Origin: Nitrospirota bacterium
Lineage (GTDB): Bacteria; Nitrospirota; Leptospirillia; Leptospirillales; Leptospirillaceae
Reading direction: 5' to 3'
NCBI GenBank assembly: GCA_023481175.1
Contig: JAMCWM010000015.1
Span: 1-64,000, forward strand
DNA: 64,000 bases
Shown here piece after piece: positions 1 through 8,136 of this stretch. A program made the position numbers and the translations under genes. The stretch's first letter is position 1. Every line of letters starts with the position of its first letter. The notes beneath the pieces are model-generated. The model saw nothing but the letters and a program-made list of their open reading frames with translations, did not search any database and was not told where the DNA came from.

Positions 1-37
1 GCCCAAGGTCAACATCCCCGGCCCAGGAACCAGAACG

Positions 38-550
38 CTACTCCTGATCAGAGAGAAGGGGTGGCGAAAAATCCTCTCCGATCCGGGCGGGATCCTTGCG
101 AAAGCAGATGAGATGCAGCCTGTTGTAATGATCCGGCATCAAAAAATCCGGAATATATCCCAGGCCGAGAAAAAACCGGATGTTCTCTCCCAGAACGAGC
201 ATCGTGCAGACGGATATCTTATGGCAGGAGGAGGGCGCCAACCGCTCGATCGCTCCCATGAGGGCATGGCCGACTCCCTTTTTCCGGGACTCCTGACCCA
301 CGAAGAGCTTGCGGATCAGCCAGACTCCCTCCACCTCCCGTCCACGGATCCCTCCGAGAATCTTTCCATCCCCTCCCCGCGCCACCAGAATCCGTGTGGT
401 GGGAAATTCGGCACGACACTCTTCCGGGGTTTCCCGGGTCCAGACAGAGGTATCAAACAGGGTGGCATGGGTCCGGAAGGCCGATGCCTGAAGAGCCAGG
501 AATGCGGGAATATCCTGTTCCCTCAATGAAAGAATCTCGATTGTCTCCAT
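38..550 (-). CDS. GNAT-family N-acetyltransferase
   Basis: Predicted cytoplasmic acetyl-CoA-dependent N-acetyltransferase of 170 residues; the acceptor cannot be read from the sequence. The acetyl-CoA pyrophosphate loop is visible at residues 86-94 (QESRKKGVG, the family's Q/RxxGxG/A pattern) after a beta-strand 'VWLIRKLFV'. The closing 'NIRFFLGLGYIP' segment at 123-134 is typical of the fold's last strands. I start at the ATG at 550, which has GGAG five bases upstream, rather than at an earlier in-frame codon at 574 without such a site. It is divergent from the FAD oxidoreductase gene and has no partner in the window. The family is certain from motifs; the function is open. Confidence 0.8.
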   Translation of the reverse strand: METIEILSLREQDIPAFLALQASAFRTHATLFDTSVWTRETPEECRAEFPTTRILVARGGDGKILGGIRGREVEGVWLIRKLFVGQESRKKGVGHALMGAIERLAPSSCHKISVCTMLVLGENIRFFLGLGYIPDFLMPDHYNRLHLICFRKDPARIGEDFSPPLLSDQE

Positions 551-707
551 CCGATCTCCATTCAGAACTGACAACCCTCCCCTTGCAGGGACGGGGGTTT
601 CCGGGAGGCCCGATTCCAGTTTATCATTTCAGAAAGGACTCTCCCATTCCTTCGGCACAAGAAGATGTATCAAAGGAACGTGACCATAATGTCGGGGCGG
701 GGTTGCG

Positions 708-2162
708 ATGTATGACGAGGCCATAGTCGGAGGAGGGGTGGGCGGGATCCTGACGGGAGCCATGCTGGCCCATGGAGGACGTGCAGTCATCCTCTTCGAA
801 GCCATGGATTACCTGGGAGGATGCTCCGGAACCTTCAAGCGGGGAGGATTTGCCTACAATGCCGGGGCGACGACCCTTGTCGGCCTTTCCCCTGCCCTTC
901 CCTTGGGATTTCTGGCGCAGACGCTTGGCGTGACACTTTCCGTCAAGGCCATCGACCCCGCCCTCAGGGTCCACCTTCCCGACCGGGAGGTCCGTATGTT
1001 CCAAAACCGCTCCCGCCTGGTCGGGGAGCTCTCCCGGGCTTTCCCCCAAGACGACGTCGAAGGTCTCTGGAAGAGGATTTTCCGTGTCTCCGATTCCGCC
1101 TGGAGTGTCATGAGGGATCTCCCCCCCTTTCCTCCCCGAAGCGTCAAGGAGCTCCGGAGTGCCGCCCGGGCCCTCATGCACCTTGTTGCCCAAGGAGGCC
1201 CCGATGTCCTGCGCTCCGCCAAAACCGTTGTCTCCTCCCATGTGAAGACCCCTCCCTTTCGACACTTTCTCGACCAGCTTCTGCTGATCACCAACCAAGC
1301 CTTCTCCGATGAGGTCCCCTTTCTGGCAGGAGCCCTGGGCCTCTCCTACACGACCCTCGACAATTACAGCGCCCTGGGAGGAATGGGTGCCGCGGCCGAG
1401 GCTTTCGCCAGGAAAATCCCCGTCGTCATGAAGCAGACGCTCGTCCGGAAGATCGAAAGGAATGGTGGGACCTTTCGTCTTCATACCACACGGGGGAGCT
1501 TCGAAGCCCGAAGAGTCATCCTGAACCGGGATGTCTGGGGAGCCGCCTCTCTATTTGACGATCCCTCCCTGAAAACCCTCGAGACCAAGAGGCAGGTCCG
1601 CTACCGGGACCGGTGGGGGGCCGTAACACTCCATTTCATGGTTCGAAACGACTTTCCCGGAGACTTCGAGGCGCACCACCAGATCCACCATCCCCTCAAT
1701 CCTGAAACCGGAAGCCGCTCTTTTTTTCTCTCCCTCTCCGAGCCATCCGACGAACGGCTCTCTCCCGGGGGATTCCGGAGCGTCACGATCTCCACACACA
1801 CCGAACTCCCGCGTTGGGAGAATCTCTCTTTGGATGGTTACCGGGACAAGAAGGACCGCTTTCGCGACTTTGTCCTCTTGGCACTCTACCGGGCCATTCC
1901 CGAATTTCGCAACGCCGAAAAGGGGGCGATTTTGGTCGGAACACCCCGGACCTTTGCTCGCTATACCCGAAGAACCGGAGGCACTGTTGGCGGGATTCCC
2001 CTGCGTCTCAGACATTTTCCGCTCGGCTATCCCTCATCCCTCACTCCCCTTGAAAATGTCTACTTCGTCGGAGACAGCGTCTTTCCGGGACAGGGCTGGC
2101 CCGGAGTGGCCGTGGGAGCGATGGGCCTCGTCCGACGACTTGAACCGGATCTCCTGACCTGA
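708..2162 (+). CDS. FAD-dependent oxidoreductase, phytoene desaturase / carotenoid isomerase-like
   Basis: Flavoprotein of the CrtI/CrtISO/retinol-saturase superfamily, 484 residues. Residues 8-13 (GGGVGG) form the Rossmann FAD loop. Residues 38-44 (GGCSGTF) match the second conserved stretch of carotenoid isomerases and desaturases. The C-terminal 'YFVGDSVFPGQGWPGVAVG' is the FAD-closing motif. Family members isomerise, saturate or desaturate polyenes; carotenoid processing is plausible, but no other carotenoid gene is nearby, so the substrate is inference. Starts at ATG 708. It is followed after 35 bases by the ankyrin gene, so the two may share a transcript. The sequence looks intact. Confidence 0.75.
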   Translation: MYDEAIVGGGVGGILTGAMLAHGGRAVILFEAMDYLGGCSGTFKRGGFAYNAGATTLVGLSPALPLGFLAQTLGVTLSVKAIDPALRVHLPDREVRMFQNRSRLVGELSRAFPQDDVEGLWKRIFRVSDSAWSVMRDLPPFPPRSVKELRSAARALMHLVAQGGPDVLRSAKTVVSSHVKTPPFRHFLDQLLLITNQAFSDEVPFLAGALGLSYTTLDNYSALGGMGAAAEAFARKIPVVMKQTLVRKIERNGGTFRLHTTRGSFEARRVILNRDVWGAASLFDDPSLKTLETKRQVRYRDRWGAVTLHFMVRNDFPGDFEAHHQIHHPLNPETGSRSFFLSLSEPSDERLSPGGFRSVTISTHTELPRWENLSLDGYRDKKDRFRDFVLLALYRAIPEFRNAEKGAILVGTPRTFARYTRRTGGTVGGIPLRLRHFPLGYPSSLTPLENVYFVGDSVFPGQGWPGVAVGAMGLVRRLEPDLLT

Positions 2163-2197
2163 ACCTTGACCAGAGCCCCTTTCAAATGGAGCCTGAC

Positions 2198-2884
2198 ATG
2201 ACCAGACCCTATACTCTTCGTTTCAGACAAACCGGCAAGCTGATCCTTATGCTCCTTGGCCTTTCAATGGGGACAGGGCTCGCAACCGCCTATGGAGCCC
2301 CTACCCCCCAGGCCGATCAGTCTCTTCTGGATGCAGCCTCAGCCGGGAACCTTCCGCTGATCCGGCAAGCCCTCTCAAATGGCGCCGACATCAACGTCCG
2401 GACCCGTTTCGGCAACACACCGCTCATGTGGGCCGTCACTCAAGGGCATGCCGATGCCGTGCGCCTCCTGCTCTCTGATGGGGCCAATCCGGGATCCACA
2501 AACAAAACCGGCATGTCTCCTCTCATGGCCGCAACACTCACCGGCCAGGAAAAGATCGCCCGCCTGCTTCTTCAGGGCGGGGCCCCCGTCAACGCCCCTT
2601 CCCGGACAGGGATGACGCCCTTGATTCTGGCCGCAGGGCGCGACAGTCTTCCCATGACCCGACTTCTGATAAAACACGGAGCCAGGGTCAACCAGGCCGA
2701 CAGCGAGGGCCGCACCCCCCTCATGTGGGCGGCGCAAACGGGCGACAAGTCGCTGGTTCGACTCCTGCTAAAATCAGGGGCCGATCCGGCCAGAAAAGAT
2801 CGGGAGGGGCGGACGGCCGGAGATTTGGTTCGGGACACACACCCCCGAACGGCCGACTTGATTGATCACTGGAAGCAGCGCTAG
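2198..2884 (+). CDS. exported ankyrin-repeat protein
   Basis: About 228 residues with an N-terminal signal peptide (basic start, then 'LMLLGLSMGTGLATAYG', likely cleavage after YGA) and about five ankyrin repeats filling the rest. The repeats are marked by recurring 'G.TPLMWA' and 'RLLL..GA' phrases, as in 'GNTPLMWAVTQGH' and 'GRTPLMWAAQTGD'. Ankyrin repeats mediate protein binding; similar periplasmic ankyrin proteins are known, but the partner here is unknown. I prefer the ATG at 2198, with GGAG six bases upstream, over the ATG at 2186. The gene ends before a strong bidirectional hairpin. No enzymatic domain is visible. Confidence 0.75.
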   Translation: MTRPYTLRFRQTGKLILMLLGLSMGTGLATAYGAPTPQADQSLLDAASAGNLPLIRQALSNGADINVRTRFGNTPLMWAVTQGHADAVRLLLSDGANPGSTNKTGMSPLMAATLTGQEKIARLLLQGGAPVNAPSRTGMTPLILAAGRDSLPMTRLLIKHGARVNQADSEGRTPLMWAAQTGDKSLVRLLLKSGADPARKDREGRTAGDLVRDTHPRTADLIDHWKQR

Positions 2885-2906
2885 GAAGGGGCAAAAATGA
2901 GAATGA

Positions 2907-2945
2907 GGGACAAGGAACCGGTCGGTTCCTCGTCCCCCACCGTTT
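2907..2945. terminator. bidirectional terminator hairpin between convergent genes
   Basis: A 13-bp stem (GGGACAAGGAACC at 2907-2919 with GGTTCCTCGTCCC at 2924-2936, one G-T pair) sits between the ankyrin gene (+) and the chemoreceptor gene (-). A short T run follows on the plus strand (about 2942-2945). A TTTTT run follows on the minus strand (about 2893-2897). Confidence 0.7.
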
Positions 2946-2961
2946 TAGGGGATCTAGCCCC

Positions 2962-3906
2962 CTATATCGCTTTTTTCAGGGAGCTCACCAGGGACCGGAT
3001 CACACCCGTCACCTCTGTGAGGCCACCAAAGCTTCTGTTTGCATCGGAGGCAACGGTTTGGGTTTTTTCGATCAAGGTGCTGTTTTCCGAGGATTTTTTT
3101 GCGATATCCGTCATGGCCTGGGTGATGGCCTGGGTATTCTGCTGGATTTCCCGGGTGGCATCCTGCACGCGCTGGGCCAACTTCCGGACTTCGTCGGCCA
3201 CCACGGCAAATCCCCGGCCGTTTTCTCCGGCTCGGGCGGCTTCGATGGCCGCGTTCAAAGCCAGAAGATTTGTCTGGGAAGCAATGTCGCGAATGGTCCC
3301 GACGATCTTGTTAATCTCCATGGCCTGGCCTGAAAGACTTTCGATGGAGCTTTTGAAATGGGAATTTTTTTCCAGGACCTCAGCCATCTTGCCATTCACG
3401 CCGGTAATGGCCTGCTCCCCTTCCCGGATCTTCGACTCAAGCGTGGCCGTCACCTCGGCCAGTTTGGTTTCGGCCTCGACCTGGGTCGTGAGATTCCGGG
3501 CGTTCTTGACCACCTGGACCACTTTGCCGGACGCATCGGTCACCGGAGTATATTCCGCTTCGAGCCAGAGACTTTTGCCATTTCTGTCGACGCGCTCAAA
3601 AATCCCTTTGATGGGCGACCCATTTGCGAGTTGCCGCCAGAAGTTTTGATAGGCCCCGCTCTGGGCATACTCAGGCTTGCAAAAGATCCGATGGTGTTGC
3701 CCCTTCACCTGATCGAGGGTATAGCCCACGGCTTTCAGAAAATTGTCATTGGCATCAAGGATGACCCCTTCGGGGGTAAATTCTATAATCGCCGTGGTCC
3801 TGTTGATGGCGTCCCACAAGGTTTCAAGCTCCGAAAGTCTTTTGGAATCGGCTTCCTTCATGAACGGCTCTTGATTGGACGCTTTGTGTGGGGTGGCCAA
3901 ATTCAT
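2962..3906 (-). CDS. cytoplasmic methyl-accepting chemotaxis protein with PAS domain
   Basis: Soluble chemoreceptor of 314 residues. Residues about 30-140 form a PAS sensor domain ('[16 protein letters not shown]', '[15 protein letters not shown]'), a type that often binds haem, flavin or small ligands. The rest is an MCP signalling domain whose hairpin tip is visible around 210-245 ([33 protein letters not shown]). It signals through CheW/CheA to the flagellar motor. There is no membrane segment and no HAMP domain. The start ATG at 3906 has AGGA seven bases upstream. No che operon lies next to it; two further chemotaxis genes sit at 60.8-63.1 kb. It lacks a CheR-binding C-terminal pentapeptide. 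Confidence 0.9.
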   Translation of the reverse strand: MNLATPHKASNQEPFMKEADSKRLSELETLWDAINRTTAIIEFTPEGVILDANDNFLKAVGYTLDQVKGQHHRIFCKPEYAQSGAYQNFWRQLANGSPIKGIFERVDRNGKSLWLEAEYTPVTDASGKVVQVVKNARNLTTQVEAETKLAEVTATLESKIREGEQAITGVNGKMAEVLEKNSHFKSSIESLSGQAMEINKIVGTIRDIASQTNLLALNAAIEAARAGENGRGFAVVADEVRKLAQRVQDATREIQQNTQAITQAMTDIAKKSSENSTLIEKTQTVASDANRSFGGLTEVTGVIRSLVSSLKKAI

Positions 3907-4214
3907 GGATGATCCTTTCGCGCAAGAGTAAGCTTTACTGCGGTTATCAAAGCTTTATAGCCCGCTTATTCATTCTCATCGGTTGAAGCTTCAGCAACTT
4001 GACCCTTCCGGGACATCGAGCAGAATCTTTTCCATCTCGTTTTAATTGCAACAGCTTCATTATCCCCAGACGCTTCAAGGCGTGTCAATTAACGCCCTCA
4101 TTGCTTCAGGCTTAACTTTTCCAAGGTAGGAACGAAGGAAGCCCCTTTCAGCAACTCTCAGCATATTTCCCACAAATATTTCAAGAAAAACCAAAGCCTG
4201 ATTCCCGCTACCTG
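3907..4214. other. intergenic DNA, no gene recognised
   Basis: About 300 bases upstream of the chemoreceptor gene, more AT-rich than the neighbours. I see no ORF with family features and no RNA gene. The chemoreceptor promoter should lie at the left end (minus strand), but no convincing consensus could be picked out. The right end runs into the integrase remnant. Confidence 0.5.
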
Positions 4215-4321
4215 ATCGGGCTCACTTTTCACGATCTCCGGCATGAGGCCACAAGACGTTGCAGATGTTGAAGCGGTATACGCACCTGAAGGCGGCGGAC
4301 CTGGCGGAGCTGTTAAAGTGA
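4215..4321 (+). pseudogene. C-terminal remnant of a tyrosine recombinase (phage-type integrase)
   Basis: Two short pieces of an integrase tail are joined out of frame. From 4215 the frame reads LIGLTFHDLRHEATR, which carries the conserved HxLRH box. The next frame, from 4259, reads LQMLKRYTHLKAADLAELLK and stops at the TGA 4319-4321, which carries the family's catalytic-Tyr block (YTHL). The roughly 15-20 residues normally between the boxes (the GH.....M segment) are missing, so an internal deletion with a frameshift has inactivated it. No N-terminal part is recognisable upstream. It is evidence of a past integration event next to the tRNA-Arg gene. Confidence 0.7.
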
Positions 4322-4339
4322 CCATCTTCAAATCCACTC

Positions 4340-4370
4340 TTTACGGATAGTACCACATTCAGGTACTATC
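4340..4370 (+). promoter_or_regulatory. hicAB promoter with HicB-type operator palindrome
   Basis: A perfect inverted repeat, GATAGTACC (4346-4354), 7-base spacer, GGTACTATC (4362-4370), lies five bases before the hicA start. It fills the spacer and -10 of a candidate promoter, TTTACG (4340-4345), 18 bases, TACTAT (4364-4369). Binding of the HicB ribbon-helix-helix domain here would block RNA polymerase, the usual autoregulation of hicAB. Repeat: seen directly; role: inferred. Confidence 0.65.
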
Positions 4371-4375
4371 TTTTC

Positions 4376-4645
4376 GTGAATAGCAAACACCAAAAAACAC
4401 TTCTTCTTTTGTTTTCCCATCCGACAAGCGTAAATGTTGATTGGAACGATGTTGTTGGACTATTGGGTTCGCTCGGAGCTGTTATCGAGGAACGAAAAGG
4501 ATCAAGGGTTGGAGTTTTGCTAAACGGAAAAGCGGTCGTTTTTCACAGACCCCATCCCCGCCCCTCTATGGACAAAGGAGCCGTCGTCTCCATGAGAGAG
4601 TTTTTAATCCTTTGTGGAATCGCTCCAGAAGGAGGTTCGAAATGA
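4376..4645 (+). CDS. hicA: HicA-family toxin
   Basis: Toxin of a type II toxin-antitoxin pair, 89 residues. HicA proteins are small double-stranded-RNA-binding-fold mRNA interferases. The family layout is visible: 'LLGSLGAVIEERKGSRVGVLLNGKAVVFHRPHP' gives the beta-beta core with the catalytic-type His in FHRPHP, then a C-terminal helix with 'REFLILCGI'. It starts at GTG 4376 with no Shine-Dalgarno sequence, only five bases after the operator palindrome, so the mRNA may be leaderless. The stop overlaps the hicB start (ATGA at 4642-4645), so toxin and antitoxin are translationally coupled. It lies inside the eroded island. Confidence 0.85.
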   Translation: MNSKHQKTLLLLFSHPTSVNVDWNDVVGLLGSLGAVIEERKGSRVGVLLNGKAVVFHRPHPRPSMDKGAVVSMREFLILCGIAPEGGSK

Positions 4646-4983
4646 ACCTGATGGAATACAAGAACTATGTCGCCTTGATCGAATACGATCCCGATATCGA
4701 CATGTTTCATGGCAGAGTGATCAACGCGACTCCCAACACTTTTTATGGAAAGTCTGTCGATGACCTGAAAAAGGAATTCAAAACAACTATCGAAGATTAT
4801 CTTGAGTTTTGCAGAGAAAAAGGATTGGAGCCTTCCCGTCCTTACTCGGGAAAATTCAATCTCCGGATCTCTCCCGAACTTCACAGGAACATAGCGATCG
4901 AGGCGGCAAAATCCGGTAAAAGCCTTAACTCCTGGATTACGGAACATCTTGAGCAATCGATCCAGCACTTAGTGGAACATTGA
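4642..4983 (+). CDS. hicB: HicB-family antitoxin
   Basis: Antitoxin that neutralises HicA and represses the hicAB promoter, 113 residues. The N-terminal half is a degenerate RNase H-like HicB domain ('YVALIEYDPDIDMFHGRVINA', 'FKTTIEDYLEFCREKGLEPSRPYSGKFNLRISPELH'). The C-terminal half is a ribbon-helix-helix or Arc-type DNA-binding segment ('AIEAAKSGKSLNSWITEHLEQS'). The start ATG 4642 overlaps the hicA TGA and has GGAGG seven bases upstream. The gene appears intact, so the pair is probably functional although the surrounding island is decayed. Confidence 0.88.
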   Translation: MNLMEYKNYVALIEYDPDIDMFHGRVINATPNTFYGKSVDDLKKEFKTTIEDYLEFCREKGLEPSRPYSGKFNLRISPELHRNIAIEAAKSGKSLNSWITEHLEQSIQHLVEH

Positions 4984-5585
4984 CAGCATCCCCTCCTTAA
5001 AAAAGATAGCTCTTGGAGATTTGATACGTCTAACTACTAATGGATGCTTGTTGCCTTGTTTTTCGTCAGTCTGGTTTGGGGCTGATGGGTTACGATGCAA
5101 TCCGGCATGACCATAAAAAACACCCTCGATAGTTGCGTCAGGTCCGTCCCGACCTTCTTGGCCGCCTTGACCAGGAGTCGTCCGATCACCGACTTCGCCG
5201 TCTCTCCCGTCTTCGCCACGACGGCCTTAAACGCGATCACGTCCCGGATCGTCGGGTTGTAGGTTCGACTCCGGAGCTCCTCTATAGGATTTCACGCAAT
5301 CTACTCCCCCAGTTTCACGAAGATGACCCCTCGACTTCATCAAAACAGGCCCCCCCCCAATTTCAAATCGCTGCCCCCCAAAGGGGACCTTGATACGCAT
5401 TCCCTGAATCCTGTCTTTTAGAACAAGTTATTATGGTTAAAGGCTAAAACAATTCTCTTTCAATGGATTGACCTCTCCGACTGACCATATAGAGGTCTAA
5501 AAGAGGTCAAAAAAAAGCCACGAGAGGAAACGTATAAGATGGGGATTTTTGTCTTGTATGCTGCATATTTCAGGGGAGAAAGTGG
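4984..5585. other. unassigned DNA between hicB and tRNA-Arg
   Basis: About 600 bases without a gene I can name. On the minus strand an open frame runs from about 5280 down to 5037 ('RDVIAFKAVVAKTGETAKSV', 'GRLLVKAAKKVGTDLTQLSR'). It looks protein-like (Lys/Ala-rich helices) but has no match I recognise and no clear start, so it may be the tail of a broken mobile-element gene. At 5470-5508 the heptamer GACCTCT faces two direct copies of AGAGGTC (5491-5497, 5502-5508). Base composition shifts from GC-rich (5130-5400) to AT-rich (5400-5580). Confidence 0.35.
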
Positions 5586-5660
5586 CGCGCCTGGAGAGAT
5601 TTGAACTCCCGACACTCGGAACCGGAATCCGATGCTCTATCCGGACTGAGCTACAGGCGC
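5586..5660 (-). tRNA. tRNA-Arg, anticodon CCG
   Basis: A full cloverleaf can be drawn on the minus strand. The acceptor stem is GCGCCTG (5654-5660) with CAGGCGC (5587-5593). The D arm is GCTC/GAGC. The anticodon stem is TCGGA/TCCGA with loop TTCCGGT, giving anticodon CCG at 5623-5625. The T arm is GGGAG-TTCAAAT-CTCTC, and the discriminator is G. The 3' CCA is not encoded. Its 3' end faces the integrase remnant and HicAB, the arrangement expected when a tRNA gene has served as an attachment site. Confidence 0.95.
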
Positions 5661-5683
5661 ATTATGGGTGGAAACGAAATAAG

Positions 5684-5712
5684 AGGATAGACTATCAGGC
5701 CTAAGCCGTCAA
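5684..5712 (-). promoter_or_regulatory. promoter of tRNA-Arg
   Basis: On the minus strand TTGACG (5707-5712), 17 bases, TATCCT (5684-5689) stands 24 bases before the mature tRNA 5' end. Spacing and the -35 box are close to the sigma-70 consensus. It overlaps the tail region of the upstream DMT-type gene, so read-through is also possible. Confidence 0.55.
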
Positions 5713-5730
5713 GGGCTTCGGGCCTTGAAA

Positions 5731-6165
5731 TTACGGGATGAGGTCGGGTTTGGCCTTGTGCTCCTTGTCGGAAAGCGAGACCAACATTACCCCGATGCAG
5801 ACGAAAAGAATTCCCGTCCATCGCCCCGGCGGAATACCCTCTGAAAGAAATAAAAGGGCCGATATGGGGGTCAAAATATACCCGATGGAGGTCAACGGGA
5901 TGATGTAGGAGACGTCCGAGACCGACAGGAGCTCCATCAGCACCCCGAAATGAAGGGCTTCAAAAGCCGTACCGATCAGGACCTCGGGATTTTTCATGAT
6001 GGACAGGAGAAAGGAGAAGGAGGTCAACGAAGAAGTCGTGAAAACAGGAACCTGAGCCAGCCCCTTCTTGATCAGGACAAAGCCGACAGCCTCCGACAGG
6101 AGTCCGATCAGAAGGAGGATCCAGATTTTTTTCCGGGAAAAAGTCACTCCCTGGTTCCCGGGCAA
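5731..6165 (-). CDS. EamA/DMT-type small membrane transporter
   Basis: Inner-membrane protein of about 144 residues with four to five hydrophobic helices ('IWILLLIGLLSEAVGFVLI', 'LTSIGYILTPISALLFLSE', 'GILFVCIGVMLVSLS'). The 'SYIIPLTSIGYILTPISALLF' block and the final 'R.TGILFVCIGVMLV' helix resemble one EamA repeat of the drug/metabolite transporter superfamily, or an SMR protein. Half-size members work as dimers. The substrate is unknown. The start is uncertain: TTG 6165 opens the frame, but GTG 6147 is also possible. It ends near the tRNA-Arg promoter and lies 45 bases downstream of tatA, so the two are probably co-transcribed. Confidence 0.65.
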   Translation of the reverse strand: MPGNQGVTFSRKKIWILLLIGLLSEAVGFVLIKKGLAQVPVFTTSSLTSFSFLLSIMKNPEVLIGTAFEALHFGVLMELLSVSDVSYIIPLTSIGYILTPISALLFLSEGIPPGRWTGILFVCIGVMLVSLSDKEHKAKPDLIP

Positions 6166-6210
6166 GGTCCAGGGATCAAACGGTTCAACAGGAGAGGATT
6201 CAGGAAACGA

Positions 6211-6399
6211 TTACTTCTTCGACTCAAGCTTGTCCTCATGATCCGGCGTTTCGGAAGAGTCTTTCAGAGAACGTTTGAAATTCGAGATCGCCTTCCCCAT
6301 TCCCGATCCGATTTCCGGAAGCTTCTTGGCCCCGAACAGAAGCATAACGATCAGCAGAATGACGATCAGATGGATCGGTTCAAACAGTCCAGTCAACAT
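6211..6399 (-). CDS. tatA: twin-arginine translocase subunit TatA/E
   Basis: Pore-forming subunit of the Tat system, which exports folded proteins across the inner membrane. The protein has 62 residues: an N-terminal transmembrane helix (about 8-22), the hinge 'LLFGAKKLPEIGSGMGKAI' with the conserved FG and LPE(I/L)..G motifs, and a charged cytoplasmic tail. GGGGAGG lies eight bases before the ATG at 6399. tatC and tatB are not in this window. Length and motif order are typical; TatA and TatE cannot be separated by sequence alone. Confidence 0.93.
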   Translation of the reverse strand: MLTGLFEPIHLIVILLIVMLLFGAKKLPEIGSGMGKAISNFKRSLKDSSETPDHEDKLESKK

Positions 6400-6624
6400 G
6401 GTATATCCTCCCCATTGTTATTCCTTCTGAATCCAGTATACACCAACGGGGAAAGACTTTCTCCCGGCCATGAAGAAGGAATAGGCATGACTGGACCAAA
6501 TCCAGCGTCAACAGGTCTCTAACCGTTTCGGGTGTGCGGACATAAATGGAACCCCCAGGCCGGCGGAACGCGAGTCAAATATCATTTCAGCCCGCTTATG
6601 CATCCTGCCTGGAGATCCCTGCGG

Positions 6625-8070
6625 TCAGGGAACCAGTATGGCGAGCGACGTCTCGATATAGTGGACAAACGGAAGGGGAAAGACCCCCATGATGACCGTC
6701 ATCGCGGCCGTCAGGAAAAGGGCGATCTTTTCCATTCTGTTGGGGAGAAACTCCACCGTTTCCTCGGGGTCTTTCATGTACATCGCCATAACGACCCGGA
6801 TGTAATAGTAGGCTCCAACTGCGCTCAGAAGGACGCCGACGACCGCGAGCCACGTAAATCCGGCATGAACGGCGGCCATGAAGATATAGAACTTCGCCAG
6901 GAATCCTCCGAAGGGTGGAATTCCGGCCAGGGAGAACATGAAAATAAGCATGAGGAAGGCCGCCATCGGATTCTTCTTGTTCAGGCCGACAAAGTCCTGG
7001 ATCTCTTCGCCCTCCACTCCCTTGCGCCGAAGGATGAGAACGATCCCGAAGGCCCCCAGCGTCATGAAAAGGTAGACAAAGAGATAGAACATCAGGGCAA
7101 AGAGGCTTTCCCGGCTCGGATTGAGCAGACCGATCACGGCATATCCGGCATGGCCGATCGAAGAATAGGCAAGCATCCGTTTGATGTTTTTCTGGACGAG
7201 GGCCACGATGTTTCCGATCAGCATCGAAAGGATGGCGATCGTGATGATGAGCCAGGTCCAGTGGTCCTTGTTGGCGGAGAAAGCCACCCAAAAAACCCTG
7301 AGGAAGACGCCGAAGGCCGCGATCTTTCCGACCGAAGCCATGAACCCGGTCACCACGGTGGGCGCCCCTTCGTAAACGTCGGGAGTCCACATATGGAACG
7401 GAGCCGCCGAAACCTTGAAGGCGAAACCGACCATGGTGAGGATCATTCCTCCGATCACCATCGGCTTGAGCGCTCCGGGATTCTGGACGAAGGCGGCGAG
7501 CCCGCTGATCGTCTCGGTCCCCGAGGCCCCGTAGAGAAGGGAAATTCCATAAAGGAAGATGGCGGAGGCGAAGGCTCCCAGAAGAAAGTACTTGAAGGAG
7601 GCTTCGACCGACCGGTGAATCGTTCTCTTGAGTCCCACCAGGACATAAAGGCACAGGGACATCAGCTCGATCCCCAGGAACAGGGTGATCAGGTCGCCCG
7701 CAGAGACCATGATCATCATTCCGACGGCGGCAAAGAGAAGAAAGCCGTAGTACTCCCCGACATGAATCTCCTCTTTTTCAAGGTAGGGAAGAGAAAAGAG
7801 GATGGTGATGATCGTTCCGACATAGATCGCGATTTTGAAGAAGTTGGAGAAGGGATCGACGATGTAGAGTCCCTGGTAAAGGGGGAGACCTTTTCCATTG
7901 AGTCCGATCGTGGCGATCATCGCGAAAAACAGGGAGGCGATAGCGAAGAGCCCGAGCCAGGAACGCTTTTCCCTCGGGACGAAGGGCTCCATCAACAGAA
8001 GAAGGCTTCCGAGAACAGTCAGGTATATCTCTGGCATGGTTCCCATAATGTTTACCGGAGAAAAATTCAT
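6625..8070 (-). CDS. nuoN: NADH-quinone oxidoreductase subunit N
   Basis: Antiporter-like proton-pumping subunit of the complex I membrane arm, 481 residues and about 14 helices. The family core 'FKVSAAPFHMWTPDVYEGAP' with its pumping lysine, 'FLLGAFASAIFLYGISLLYG' and the Glu-bearing 'LFLGIELMSLCLYVL' helix are all present. ATG 8070 has AAGGAG eight bases upstream and is preferred over TTG 8076. It is the last gene of the nuo operon; no convincing rho-independent terminator follows before tatA. Length is normal for NuoN. Confidence 0.95.
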   Translation of the reverse strand: MNFSPVNIMGTMPEIYLTVLGSLLLLMEPFVPREKRSWLGLFAIASLFFAMIATIGLNGKGLPLYQGLYIVDPFSNFFKIAIYVGTIITILFSLPYLEKEEIHVGEYYGFLLFAAVGMMIMVSAGDLITLFLGIELMSLCLYVLVGLKRTIHRSVEASFKYFLLGAFASAIFLYGISLLYGASGTETISGLAAFVQNPGALKPMVIGGMILTMVGFAFKVSAAPFHMWTPDVYEGAPTVVTGFMASVGKIAAFGVFLRVFWVAFSANKDHWTWLIITIAILSMLIGNIVALVQKNIKRMLAYSSIGHAGYAVIGLLNPSRESLFALMFYLFVYLFMTLGAFGIVLILRRKGVEGEEIQDFVGLNKKNPMAAFLMLIFMFSLAGIPPFGGFLAKFYIFMAAVHAGFTWLAVVGVLLSAVGAYYYIRVVMAMYMKDPEETVEFLPNRMEKIALFLTAAMTVIMGVFPLPFVHYIETSLAILVP

Positions 8071-8136
8071 CAACAAAACTCCTTCATCAACTTGGTCTCC
8101 AAAATTCGATCCGGCATGGCATCAACCTGTCGGCGA

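Noticed and set aside
5251-5280. A tRNA T-arm-like string (GGTTCGACTCC) upstream of tRNA-Arg
   Set aside because: No matching acceptor, D or anticodon arms can be folded around it, and it does not match the tRNA-Arg 3' end, so neither a second tRNA nor an att repeat is supported.
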